From: CBDDKW01 sp965230425
GTDB taxonomy: Bacteria; Pseudomonadota; Gammaproteobacteria; UBA1113
DNA: 64,000 nt
Assembly (NCBI GenBank): GCA_965230425.1
Contig: CBDDKW010000014.1
Coordinates: 1-64,000 of the forward strand
Direction of reading: 5' to 3'
Numbering within the stretch: position 1 is the first letter of the stretch; each line of letters begins with the position of its first letter. The notes under the pieces were generated by a model, which made no database searches, was not told the DNA's origin, and saw only the letters and a program-made list of their open reading frames with translations. A program made the translations under genes and the position numbers. Shown here piece by piece: positions 8,983 through 18,700 of this stretch.

Positions 8983-10334
8983 GAATTTTAACATTACTGA
9001 TATTGGTTTTATTTAGCATTACTGCGAATGCTGAAGGGTTAAAAGCTTCTGATTTTGCCTACGGTATTCCCTTAAAAGTTGAATCAAAGGGCAGTCTATA
9101 TCAATTAACGCTGCCTTTATCTGTCTATGAGCATATGAAATACAGCAATTTTGCTGATATACGGGTTTACAATGATGAGGGACAAGTAGTTCCCTACGCT
9201 ATTTTATCTACCCGCGTGTCAGCTCGTACTAGTGCCTATGCCTTACCGTTTTTTCCAATCAAGGCCAATGATAGCAATATTAATCGATTGGATTTACAAA
9301 TACAGAATAACCAGCGAGGCGCTATCATCGCCGTATCTGCTACTGGAGCCGAAAAAGATAAATCACCCTTTCAAGGGTATCTCATTGATGCACGAAAAAT
9401 TAAAAATAAAAATTTGCAAGATATTGTTTTAACCTGGGCTAACCACCGGCTTAATTGGGTCAATAAAGTAAAAGTTTATGGCAGTAATGATATGCGTTGG
9501 TGGCGATTATATCCGGAAGGTGAAGCTTCATTAGCTGAATTACACCATGGCGGTGATCAAGTGATTAAAAACACCCTACCCATTAAGAAAATCACCAGTA
9601 ATTATTTATATCTATCGTGGCCAGATAAACCTTTGGGATTGAATCTGAAAGTCATCAGCGCTAATGTACAAAGTAAAGCTTTAGGTGAGTTAGCTTGGTT
9701 AGATTTAAAACCCACTGCCGTGAAAGATCAATCAGGTGCATACCGCTATCACACCACCATTAATATACCGGAACAGCGTATGCAAATACGTTTACCGGAG
9801 GAAAATACTATTGCTAAAGCCTCTGTCTTTACACGGCTGAATAATAAAGATAAATGGACATTACGTACCACTGCTTTATTATTTACACTGAATCATGAGG
9901 GGGAAATCATCACCAATGATAGTTTCCCATTCCCAAGCACTCAGGCGCAAAATTTCTTGGTACGTTTACAGCCTAATGATGCGCTTAATGCCACTATGCC
10001 TACATTACAACTAGGCTGGTATCCTGCAAAATTAACCTTCATTGCCAAGGGTAGTCCACCTTATATGCTGGTCTTTGGCAATGCGAAGGCGAAGAGTAGT
10101 TCAGCGGATATAGAATCATTTTTCCGTACAATCAAACGTAGGATAAAAAAATCAGATGTACTACCTGCCAGCGCAGGGGAAATGGTGACCTTATCTGGTA
10201 AGCACGCCTTGAAAGAACCTATTAACTATGGCCGTATCTTCGGCCAAATCATCCTTTGGCTTGTGCTCATTGCTGGTATTGCCTTTATTATCTTTATGGC
10301 CAAATCACTGTGGCACCAGTATAAAGGTGATTGA
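8979..10334 (+). CDS. DUF3999 envelope protein
   Basis: A 451-residue protein with a clear N-terminal signal peptide (LLILVLFSITANA, cleavage expected about residue 18), a long extracytoplasmic beta-rich domain, and one C-terminal transmembrane helix (IILWLVLIAGIAFIIFMAK, about residues 423-441) followed by a short basic tail. This fits DUF3999, the usual partner of DUF2339 proteins; the molecular function is unknown. Its start overlaps the DUF2339 stop. The last 223 bp or so of the gene occur a second time at 32157-32381, about 95% identical, bracketing the ankyrin island. The gene here is complete, so any recombination at this site has left an intact reading frame. Confidence 0.85.
   Translation: MRILTLLILVLFSITANAEGLKASDFAYGIPLKVESKGSLYQLTLPLSVYEHMKYSNFADIRVYNDEGQVVPYAILSTRVSARTSAYALPFFPIKANDSNINRLDLQIQNNQRGAIIAVSATGAEKDKSPFQGYLIDARKIKNKNLQDIVLTWANHRLNWVNKVKVYGSNDMRWWRLYPEGEASLAELHHGGDQVIKNTLPIKKITSNYLYLSWPDKPLGLNLKVISANVQSKALGELAWLDLKPTAVKDQSGAYRYHTTINIPEQRMQIRLPEENTIAKASVFTRLNNKDKWTLRTTALLFTLNHEGEIITNDSFPFPSTQAQNFLVRLQPNDALNATMPTLQLGWYPAKLTFIAKGSPPYMLVFGNAKAKSSSADIESFFRTIKRRIKKSDVLPASAGEMVTLSGKHALKEPINYGRIFGQIILWLVLIAGIAFIIFMAKSLWHQYKGD
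10110..10332 (+). repeat. Direct repeat, copy 1 (3' end of DUF3999 gene)
   Basis: The 223 bases from ATAGAATCATTTTTCCG to the base before the last two of the stop codon recur in the same orientation at 32157-32379. I count about 11 substitutions, most of them synonymous in the DUF3999 frame. Identity ends abruptly at both edges: upstream bases differ at once, and downstream similarity stops at the stop codon. Confidence 0.9.
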
Positions 10335-10637
10335 TCAAGATTAGCTTCTACATTTTGACAAAACTATTATTTCCAACCGAGATTTATATGCGACATTTCG
10401 CACTATCATTTTTAATTATATGAATTTATTAGCTTTTATTTTTGTTGTTCATATTAAGTCCAAGATAATCTTCAAGAAAAACATATAGTTAAAGCATGGC
10501 GTAGAATTTCGAATATATAATTCTTTAGATCTTATAATAAATGGGTAACATTACCCATGCATTCTATTCTATTTATGATAATAATTAACAAAAAATAACA
10601 GTGCATTGCTGAGGAACAAAATAACAAGGAGCTAGCT
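10335..10637 (+). other. AT-rich promoter region of the giant-gene operon
   Basis: This 303-bp stretch has no coding potential and should hold the promoter of the three following genes. A 17-bp box AATATATAATTCTTTAG at 10512-10528 recurs with one mismatch at 32493-32509 before the intact ankyrin paralog. Both boxes lie downstream of a DUF3999 3' end. A TATAAT-like core is embedded in it, so it may be a shared -10 region. A GGGTAACATTACCC dyad sits at 10542-10555. Confidence 0.45.
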
Positions 10638-13600
10638 ATGATTGAATCACCGTTGAAATTTTGGGGTACAGGGGAGCGCCGTATTAGACAGTTGATGACA
10701 ATTTGGCCAGATGAGCGGCAGCCAGACAAATTCTATGATATATGTTGTGGCTCAGGTAGCTTTACTCTGTATGCTATGCAAGCAAACTTAGCTAAAAATT
10801 ATGTAATGATAGATGCTTGCCCTAATATCATTAATTTTTGGCAACAAGTCAAAACTAACTCTACAATTTTGAATGCCGAGTATGCGGCTTTATACAACGA
10901 AGTTGTAGTATTAGATGAAACTGGTGCGAATACTCGCTACGAACAAATTTTAGCTCAATTCAATGCTGTTGAATGGGATAATATACCTTGTAATGCAACT
11001 CATGCTGCTCATTATGCATTTCTCATCAATCATGCGCAAGGAAACGAAGTCAAGTATGATGGCATTGGGCGCAGTGCTAGATTAAATATTTCACTAGATT
11101 TCGCATCACTCAGTGAGCATGGTGCGGGCGTTCCATTAGCCAACTTTACTAAAAACTTAGATGCTGCAAAAAAACTATTTGAAGATTGTCTAGGCGAAAT
11201 TACTATTAGGCAAGCAACTATTGCAGATATTTATTCTGATGTTACTCCTAATGATATTGTCATTCTTGATCCGCCTTACCCGGATTTAGATATAGGAGAG
11301 CAGGCGAATACTAATACGGTAACTTATTATCGTGCCAATATAGATAGGGTGCAACTGAAATCTAGTATAGAGGCCGTAGTTGATGATTTTGACCAACGAG
11401 GAATAAATTTTATATTATTCTACGGGGTATACGCTACAGATAATTCAACAGATGTATATTTAGAATGCCAAGATAAAGCTAAGCATTATCTCTATTTTGA
11501 TCCAGGGTGGGAATATATTGGTCATGTCTTCTTTGGTAACAAGCTTAAGCTAGAACCGAACTACATGGCGCATACATTAAAACCTTTAAGCGCTGTAGAG
11601 GCATTGAATAGTAGTAATGCATGTGAAAAGTGGCGTGAAGAGGTTAATAATACCAGTTATTATCCGTATTGGCCTGCCTATATAGAAGAGCAAGCACGTG
11701 TTAATGCTGAAGGTATAGCATTATTAAAAGTAGGGCAAAAAACAACAAAAACTATTACATTTTTTGAATTAAATAAACGTGCAAATCAGTTAGCAAACTA
11801 CTTAATAAAAGAATTAGCTCACCAAAATACAATAGAATTCCAAACGAAACCTGTTGCTATTTTAACAATAGATAAAGTTGAAAATTTTATTGCTATGTTA
11901 GCATTGTTAAAGATAGGGCGCACTTATAGTATTATTGATGCGAACGGCGATCAAGACCTGACAATACAACACTTGCAATCAGTATGTCCTAGTGCTGTGA
12001 TTATCGATAAAACTGCACAATCTTGTTACGGAGATTCTCTAGGTGATATCAGCGGTCTTCAAACTAGGGAAATTATTAATGTTGATGATGCGAAAGATGC
12101 AATCACTAGTCACCCTTCATTTCGACCTAACAAGCAAATAAAGCTGACAAATAACGCTTACATCCATTTTACGTCTGGTTCCACAGGTAAGCCTAAAGGG
12201 GTTGCTGTAGCCAATAGAGCATTATCTTATGCCTATGAATCGCACCTAGAACAATTAGAGTTATCGCCCAACGATGCTATCGCACAAATGGCTAATTTTG
12301 CCTTCGACGCTTGTCAAATGGAATTTTTATGTACAGGTGCCGGAGTGACTCTCGTGATAGCTGATTCTGAGTTAAAAAAATATTCCGAAGCTGAGTATAT
12401 TAAACAATGGCTAGGCAATCATATAAAGCCAGCTACTATTACGATTTTAGTGCCCTCAGTGATGTCTGAGTATATACATTTGAATTTACATCAAGAGTTA
12501 AGGTCTTTGCGCTTGGTACTAACTACTGGTGGCCGCGCGTATTCAAGCATATTACAACAATTTGCTAATGTAGAAGTTGAAGTCACTAATGCAGAAACTG
12601 GACAAGTTTCAACACTGAATACGCGTGAAATAGTGAATGGGTATGGATTAAATGAAACAACCATCGCCTTTAGTATGCACAGATATATGCAAGAAAATGA
12701 AGTGCCTATTGGTAAAGCAGCAATAAAAGGTTCTAAATGTTTATACCAAATACGCAAATTAGGGGACAATAGTCTCGTTCCTGATGGGCGTGGTTCATTA
12801 ACACGAGTATATACTGCCAGTGAAGTATTAGCGCGAGTCGAAGAAGATGAGTTTATTGAGCTGTGTGCTGGAGGGATATGTGTTGCTAATTACTATGTTA
12901 AACAGGGTAGGAGAGATGAAGAGTTAACACAACGTAAATTTTTTACAACTACTGATCCTGAAACCAAGGAGCTTATATGGGTACATAGGACGGGTGATAA
13001 GGTTAGAATAGATGATAATGGTAATATCATACATCTAGGGCGTTTTGATGGTGATATCAAAATCATGGGGGCGCGTTACTCTATAGAACATATTGAAGAG
13101 ATTATTACTCAAGGCCTAGGTATAAGCACAAATAAAATTGCCGTTATTGGTGTGCATAATGAAAGGCAAGATATTGTTAATGTTTATATTGAAAATTCAG
13201 CATTACAAGAGACTCAACAGCTTATCACGCCACGTACTGTGATGCAGTCACTGCAAAGTGATATTAAAACAAAAACAGTACCATTACGAGTTTTCACAGT
13301 TGCTAATATTCCCTTAACTGCAGCGCAAAAGAAAAATAGAAAAATACTGCCCTCGTTATCTCCAAAATGGCTAGCGATCGCGAATAGAACCCAGGCAAGT
13401 GAGGATGAACAGAAGATTATTGAAATTTTCCAACAAGTATTAGAAATACCTTCAGAGCACAGTATAGATGTTGTAGAAGAAACATATTATAGTCTCGGTG
13501 GTAGTTCATTGGCAAAGCTACGTCTATTTAATAAACTACGTGATGCTGGCTTTGAATTTCAGCAAGAGATGTTAGCTGTAGATTTTAGTGTACGGGATTT

Positions 13601-15668
13601 AGCTAACTTACATCAATTAAACAGAATATTTGCTAATGACGCTGGTTATATTGTACCTGTTAATGCAATAGATACCAATGAAATTGGTATCAACAAGCCT
13701 AATGTTTTTGTATTTCATGCGATTGAAGGTAACTGTAAATCTTATGATAAAATTTCTGCTAAACTAGGTGAAAGGTATAATGTATATCATGTGAACCATC
13801 CATTTAGTCATGATGCTGATATTAGTGAAGATCTACAGGAGCGATTACTAAATTGTGAATTAACTTTTTTAGCTGATCAGTATGCGCGAGCTGTGATTAG
13901 ACAGTTGAAAAAACATGATATTAATTTTGATAGGCATAATGTCCACTTTGCTGGCTGGTCTTTTGGGGCTAATTTGGCGATACTGGTAGCTGCACGGCTG
14001 ACCCAGTTAGGTTACCAGGTTGGGACTTTAACTATCATGGATATATCATTACCAGCGAAGTTAAGACATTCAGTTGAGGTAAGTTTTAATCCATATAATA
14101 AAGCTGATCATAGCAAGGATCTATATGCATTAAATATGGCACTATGTAAAGGGTTTGGCATCCCTTTTCCAGACGAACAATATGGTTTACAAGAGAGAGA
14201 TATCAGTAACTCTCCATTTAAACAACAACTAAAAAAGTGGAAAAGAATACAACTTAATCATCTTAAAACTCAAGAGCATGCCGTACAGAATCGCAGGACT
14301 ATCAATATAGTCTATTCATTGCTGATGGCACAGCTTGAGATTAATAAGAAAAAATTAGGTATAATTTCCAAACAATATAGTCGTTATTATAATGTTGAAA
14401 GAGTACTAATTGTATCTTCAAGGGATGCTTGTCGACAAAGCGATACTCGTGAATATCTTGATCATATACTAGGTAGTGAAGTTCGTTCATATTACAGTAA
14501 TCTTACTAGAGATGATGTTGGTCATTTTGGCTTGGTTAATAAATCCGATGTAATCGATCAAATAATTGATAATATGAGTGAACATATCACTCACACTGGT
14601 CAATTACGTGATTGTATTAGTACTATAAACATGCGTGGTAGAGAAGTGACTGCGCTTGCAAACCATCCTCGTTTTGATCGTGAAAATAGTCGTATTATTG
14701 ATGTCACTCAGGTATTACCTAACCAACCAAATATCTGGCCAGATAAAAGAGCAAAGGACCAAGTAAAACAACATCTCTCTGCTAACCCGTATCTATTTTA
14801 TAATCCTATAATGCCCAGCGATCCATCACGGCTTAGAAAGCTCAGAAAGTTACTAGTGCAGTACCGATTCCATGTGGATGCTATAGCCACTAGTCAAGAT
14901 ACTCAAGAAAATAGCGAAGCTCTTGAACGCATCCGTGTACATATCTTAAAAAAATTAGATGCAAATCCTCGATTACTTGAAGGGAATATTCAACATGGAT
15001 ATACGTGCTTTCATTATGCTGCAGAATATTGTGATCATGCCTTATTGGTTGAGATACAGCTACGCTTGAATAAATCACAAAACAAGCAGCAGATTATTTC
15101 CATGATTATTCCTCATTGGCGGCCATATGTGTTACTTAAACGTTTTCCAAATAACTTATCATCTGCATTAATAGTTAATCATTACTTAGAAAAATTAAAT
15201 GGGCTTGTTGCAAATGGCTTTAATATAAATACACCTATTAATCAGGATAACCGTGTACTAATACATCAATTGTATATAGACAATATGTCAGTTAATTTGC
15301 AACAACTCACACGAGTATTAGTGCATTTAAGGGAACATGAAACCATGGATTATCTCAGGTCGGATAATCAAGCAAGGACGCTGATTCATGAAATGATTGA
15401 TCATGCAGATATACAGGGATTTAATGTAATTATAACTCAAGTACCTCCAGGGTCAGTTACAAGAGAAATTACTGATTATGCCATACAAATTTATGAAGAT
15501 GCTAGCGGTGAAGCTAAAATGAAAATAAATAACATAATAATACAATTACTCGAAAAGCTAAATAGTAACGATTTATATCAAATTGTCATGGATGATAAGT
15601 ATGCGGAGTATGCACATATTATTAACCAAACTATTGGTCGACAACAGCAACGACACGCTAGATTATAA
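10638..15668 (+). CDS. Fusion: D12 adenine methyltransferase - NRPS A-PCP-TE - ankyrin-like tail
   Basis: A 1676-residue multidomain protein with an unusual order. Residues 1-320 look like a D12-class (Dam-type) DNA N6-adenine methyltransferase: PLKFWGTGERRI (5-16), SAM motif FYDICCGSGSF (32-42) and DPPY (211-214). Residues about 345-900 form an amino-acid adenylation domain: FTSGSTGKPKG (511-521), FDACQME with the usual substrate-amine Asp, NGYGLNETT (from 667), HRTGDKV (from 783) and GRFDGDIKIMGAR. A carrier domain follows with LGGSSL; the phosphopantetheine Ser is S957. A thioesterase domain has GWSFG with nucleophile S1108 and a late His in DDVGHFG. The last 350 residues are helical with one ankyrin-like unit (GYTCFHYAAEYCDHALLVEI). 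No condensation domain is present. Start supported by AAGGAG six bases upstream. First gene of a probable operon. The product and whether the methyltransferase acts on DNA are unknown. Confidence 0.85.
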   Translation: MIESPLKFWGTGERRIRQLMTIWPDERQPDKFYDICCGSGSFTLYAMQANLAKNYVMIDACPNIINFWQQVKTNSTILNAEYAALYNEVVVLDETGANTRYEQILAQFNAVEWDNIPCNATHAAHYAFLINHAQGNEVKYDGIGRSARLNISLDFASLSEHGAGVPLANFTKNLDAAKKLFEDCLGEITIRQATIADIYSDVTPNDIVILDPPYPDLDIGEQANTNTVTYYRANIDRVQLKSSIEAVVDDFDQRGINFILFYGVYATDNSTDVYLECQDKAKHYLYFDPGWEYIGHVFFGNKLKLEPNYMAHTLKPLSAVEALNSSNACEKWREEVNNTSYYPYWPAYIEEQARVNAEGIALLKVGQKTTKTITFFELNKRANQLANYLIKELAHQNTIEFQTKPVAILTIDKVENFIAMLALLKIGRTYSIIDANGDQDLTIQHLQSVCPSAVIIDKTAQSCYGDSLGDISGLQTREIINVDDAKDAITSHPSFRPNKQIKLTNNAYIHFTSGSTGKPKGVAVANRALSYAYESHLEQLELSPNDAIAQMANFAFDACQMEFLCTGAGVTLVIADSELKKYSEAEYIKQWLGNHIKPATITILVPSVMSEYIHLNLHQELRSLRLVLTTGGRAYSSILQQFANVEVEVTNAETGQVSTLNTREIVNGYGLNETTIAFSMHRYMQENEVPIGKAAIKGSKCLYQIRKLGDNSLVPDGRGSLTRVYTASEVLARVEEDEFIELCAGGICVANYYVKQGRRDEELTQRKFFTTTDPETKELIWVHRTGDKVRIDDNGNIIHLGRFDGDIKIMGARYSIEHIEEIITQGLGISTNKIAVIGVHNERQDIVNVYIENSALQETQQLITPRTVMQSLQSDIKTKTVPLRVFTVANIPLTAAQKKNRKILPSLSPKWLAIANRTQASEDEQKIIEIFQQVLEIPSEHSIDVVEETYYSLGGSSLAKLRLFNKLRDAGFEFQQEMLAVDFSVRDLANLHQLNRIFANDAGYIVPVNAIDTNEIGINKPNVFVFHAIEGNCKSYDKISAKLGERYNVYHVNHPFSHDADISEDLQERLLNCELTFLADQYARAVIRQLKKHDINFDRHNVHFAGWSFGANLAILVAARLTQLGYQVGTLTIMDISLPAKLRHSVEVSFNPYNKADHSKDLYALNMALCKGFGIPFPDEQYGLQERDISNSPFKQQLKKWKRIQLNHLKTQEHAVQNRRTINIVYSLLMAQLEINKKKLGIISKQYSRYYNVERVLIVSSRDACRQSDTREYLDHILGSEVRSYYSNLTRDDVGHFGLVNKSDVIDQIIDNMSEHITHTGQLRDCISTINMRGREVTALANHPRFDRENSRIIDVTQVLPNQPNIWPDKRAKDQVKQHLSANPYLFYNPIMPSDPSRLRKLRKLLVQYRFHVDAIATSQDTQENSEALERIRVHILKKLDANPRLLEGNIQHGYTCFHYAAEYCDHALLVEIQLRLNKSQNKQQIISMIIPHWRPYVLLKRFPNNLSSALIVNHYLEKLNGLVANGFNINTPINQDNRVLIHQLYIDNMSVNLQQLTRVLVHLREHETMDYLRSDNQARTLIHEMIDHADIQGFNVIITQVPPGSVTREITDYAIQIYEDASGEAKMKINNIIIQLLEKLNSNDLYQIVMDDKYAEYAHIINQTIGRQQQRHARL

Positions 15669-15715
15669 TGTACAAATCAAAAGTGATTTATAAAAATATC
15701 TATGAGGAGTAAACT

Positions 15716-18700
15716 ATGCGCAGTTTAATGGAAAAGAGAAAAATTCAAGTATCTGCATTAAAAAATGCAATGAATAAGGTTGACTTTCAGCGAGTACAAC
15801 AAATTTTGAAAACTATTGACTATGACTGTCATAGCTTTTTAATTCAGAACGCAGTCGTCGATGTTAATAAAGTAGATATAGAGGGAAGAACTTTATTACA
15901 TCATGCTGCACTAAATGATGATGTTAAAGCTATTGGATTACTACTTCAACTCGGAGCTGACGCTACTATACGTGATAGAGAAAAAAATACTGCATTAGAT
16001 TACGCTTTACATCATCGACACACAGATGCTGCGAAAACTCTTATTACTAATACTACAGGACGTGTTTGCTTACATGGGATTAGTTATCAAAACGCAGCGA
16101 TTCAAACACTTGCTAGCCTACTAGAAGATAATATTGTCATCGATGAATTAATTTTAGGTGAATGGTTAGCGAGACCGAAACGTAGCGAGGGATTTTACCA
16201 ACTCAGTGATGAATCATTGCAGGTACTCATAGCAAATATTACACCTGAGAATAAGTTACATACTTTAAAAATTGCCTATCAACAGGGTTTAACTGAAGCA
16301 GGTCTTAATGGTTTAGAAGCTGCCAGTAGGAATAGCCCACAGTTGAAAAATCTCGATTTATCAGATGTTAAGTATATTGCAGTGGAGACCTATCAGGCCG
16401 TACTTCGTTCTTTACGCGCAAATAATCGAGAAATAGAGCATTTACGACTTAATCACAGTCCTCACTGCCAAGCAATATTGCCCGATCTTGTGGATTTAAT
16501 CAGAGAGACTACCTCACTTATACGTCTTGATTTAGAATTCAATCGATTTACATTTTCTGAAATGAAACAAATATTTCAAGCTATTAAAGATAATTACCTA
16601 AGTAATATATCTGATGGTAGATATGCCGGGATAGTCGAATTACATATCCTTAACGATAATAGTACTCAATATCAGTTCAGCCATGAAGAATGGCAAGAGC
16701 TTATTGCCATTATTACTGAGATTAAGAGTTTACGGGTATTGAATTTACGTCATCTTATCCATGCAGGTAATATCGAACCAGTAGCTGAGCTGATGGACCA
16801 ACGGCCTGAATTATTTGTGATGACAGCTTATCCAGCTAAGTCTGAGGACAATGATAGTAATATACTTGCCAGGCTGAATAGCTTCATTACCCAGGGAAAC
16901 CGAGTTAAATATCTTGAAGTCCAAGGCAGTCAATTAATAATTGATGATATAAAAAATATTATATCTACATTGCTATATTTGCCTCATCATTTACAAAGTT
17001 TGCGTCTATTAAAAGCATCTGGTGATACACATGAACTATCTTACTATCAAGAGATAATAAATAAATTAGTCAAGCAACAATTACGCGTGAGTAGATTAGC
17101 AGATGCAATAAAGCGCGGCGATTTAGCATATTTGCAGCGTAAGATATTTGCCTATGCCGATTTTAACCGAGTTAATGCGCCTGGTAGTGATAGTCTTGAA
17201 CAGGTGGTTTTATCAATGAAAAGTTCAGATGAAAATCAAATTTCGATTGAACTCTTGTTAGCAGGGTTACCCGTAGAGTTATTAGATGCTCAAATGCGCG
17301 CTCATACCGGTAAAAGTCTATTATTACATGCGGTTGAAAATAGGCAGATAGGAATTACTCGTTGGTTGTTATCTAATTATTACCGTCTAACGGAAGGAAG
17401 CTATTCACATACTCATGTTTTAGAGGTTTTAGAGTATGCCAGAAAAGAAAAACTTAGTAGCTTAGCTGAATTGTTAGAGAGCTATCTGGCAATGTCTGAA
17501 CTTGATATTGAATCAGACACAAATACCTTGGTTCTATCAACTGAACTGCCTGCTTTTAGCCTACTTAATCGTATTCGAATGAATGATCCAAGTTTAGATA
17601 AGCTCTCTGTGGAGTATCTAGGTCTACCTTTGACTGAGTCTAGGATGAGAACGCTGAGACAATCGCTCAATAGGAATACACATATACATAAATTGTACTG
17701 GGGTAGTGATTCAGAATTAGTAAGTACACACTTAGCCATACTACAGTCACTAAAAGCCCATCCAAATATTCGTTCATTGCACTTTAATGGCCATACTTTC
17801 CCATTTGCATGGGTGAATACAATAGGGGAATTTTTAGTAAGGATTAATCATTCAAATTCGGGTATTCGCGAATTAAAGTTAAGCCATTGTCGATTTACTC
17901 CTGAAGCATTTGCATGCCTTCTAAAACACATAAAAAAATCGACAAGCTTAAAACAGTTAGATTTAAGCGGATGTCAACTGAGTTCAGCACAATTACTTAC
18001 ATTAGCCAAGGCACTGGAGAGTAAAACATTAACTTATCTAGATTTAAGTGGTAATCAGTTTAATAGAGAATCTATCGCTGCCATAACAAATACATGTAAA
18101 GATAACTATGTGTTACGAACTTTAAAATTAAATCATATTAACTCTAATGAAATAATCGGAGCTACTGCAGCATGGAATGATTTATTTAAAGCATTACCTA
18201 CTAGTCTATTGGCTATCGAAATTTCGGGTAATAGCATCCAAAACATCAGCTCAGAAGTGATCTGTCCACATGCTGGTGCACGTATAGACTTGTCTAATAA
18301 TTTAATTATAGATGATGTTTTTTATGATTTGATGCGTGCCATTGCGCAGTATGGGAAAATATTTAGGCAGCTTGATTTTAGTTATAATTCAATAACTGCT
18401 ACTGGGTTGCAACAATGTATTAGCCGTATTAGTGAAGTGCGGTCTTTTGTACAAGAATGTAAGCTGAAACAAGATGATTGCAAGAGTTTTGAATTAACAT
18501 CTCAGCAATTTTCAGCATGGCTGTGTGATAATAACTACACTTTTTTTCTGAGAAAAATTGAACAAGGCGAAATAAATACAATTCGAAAATTATTATTAAG
18601 CAGGTTGGATATTAATGAGCAACATACCTTTATCATGCCGGATGGTACACAGAGCTGTGTCTCACCACTAATGCTAGCTTGCATTTATGGTCAAGAAGAA

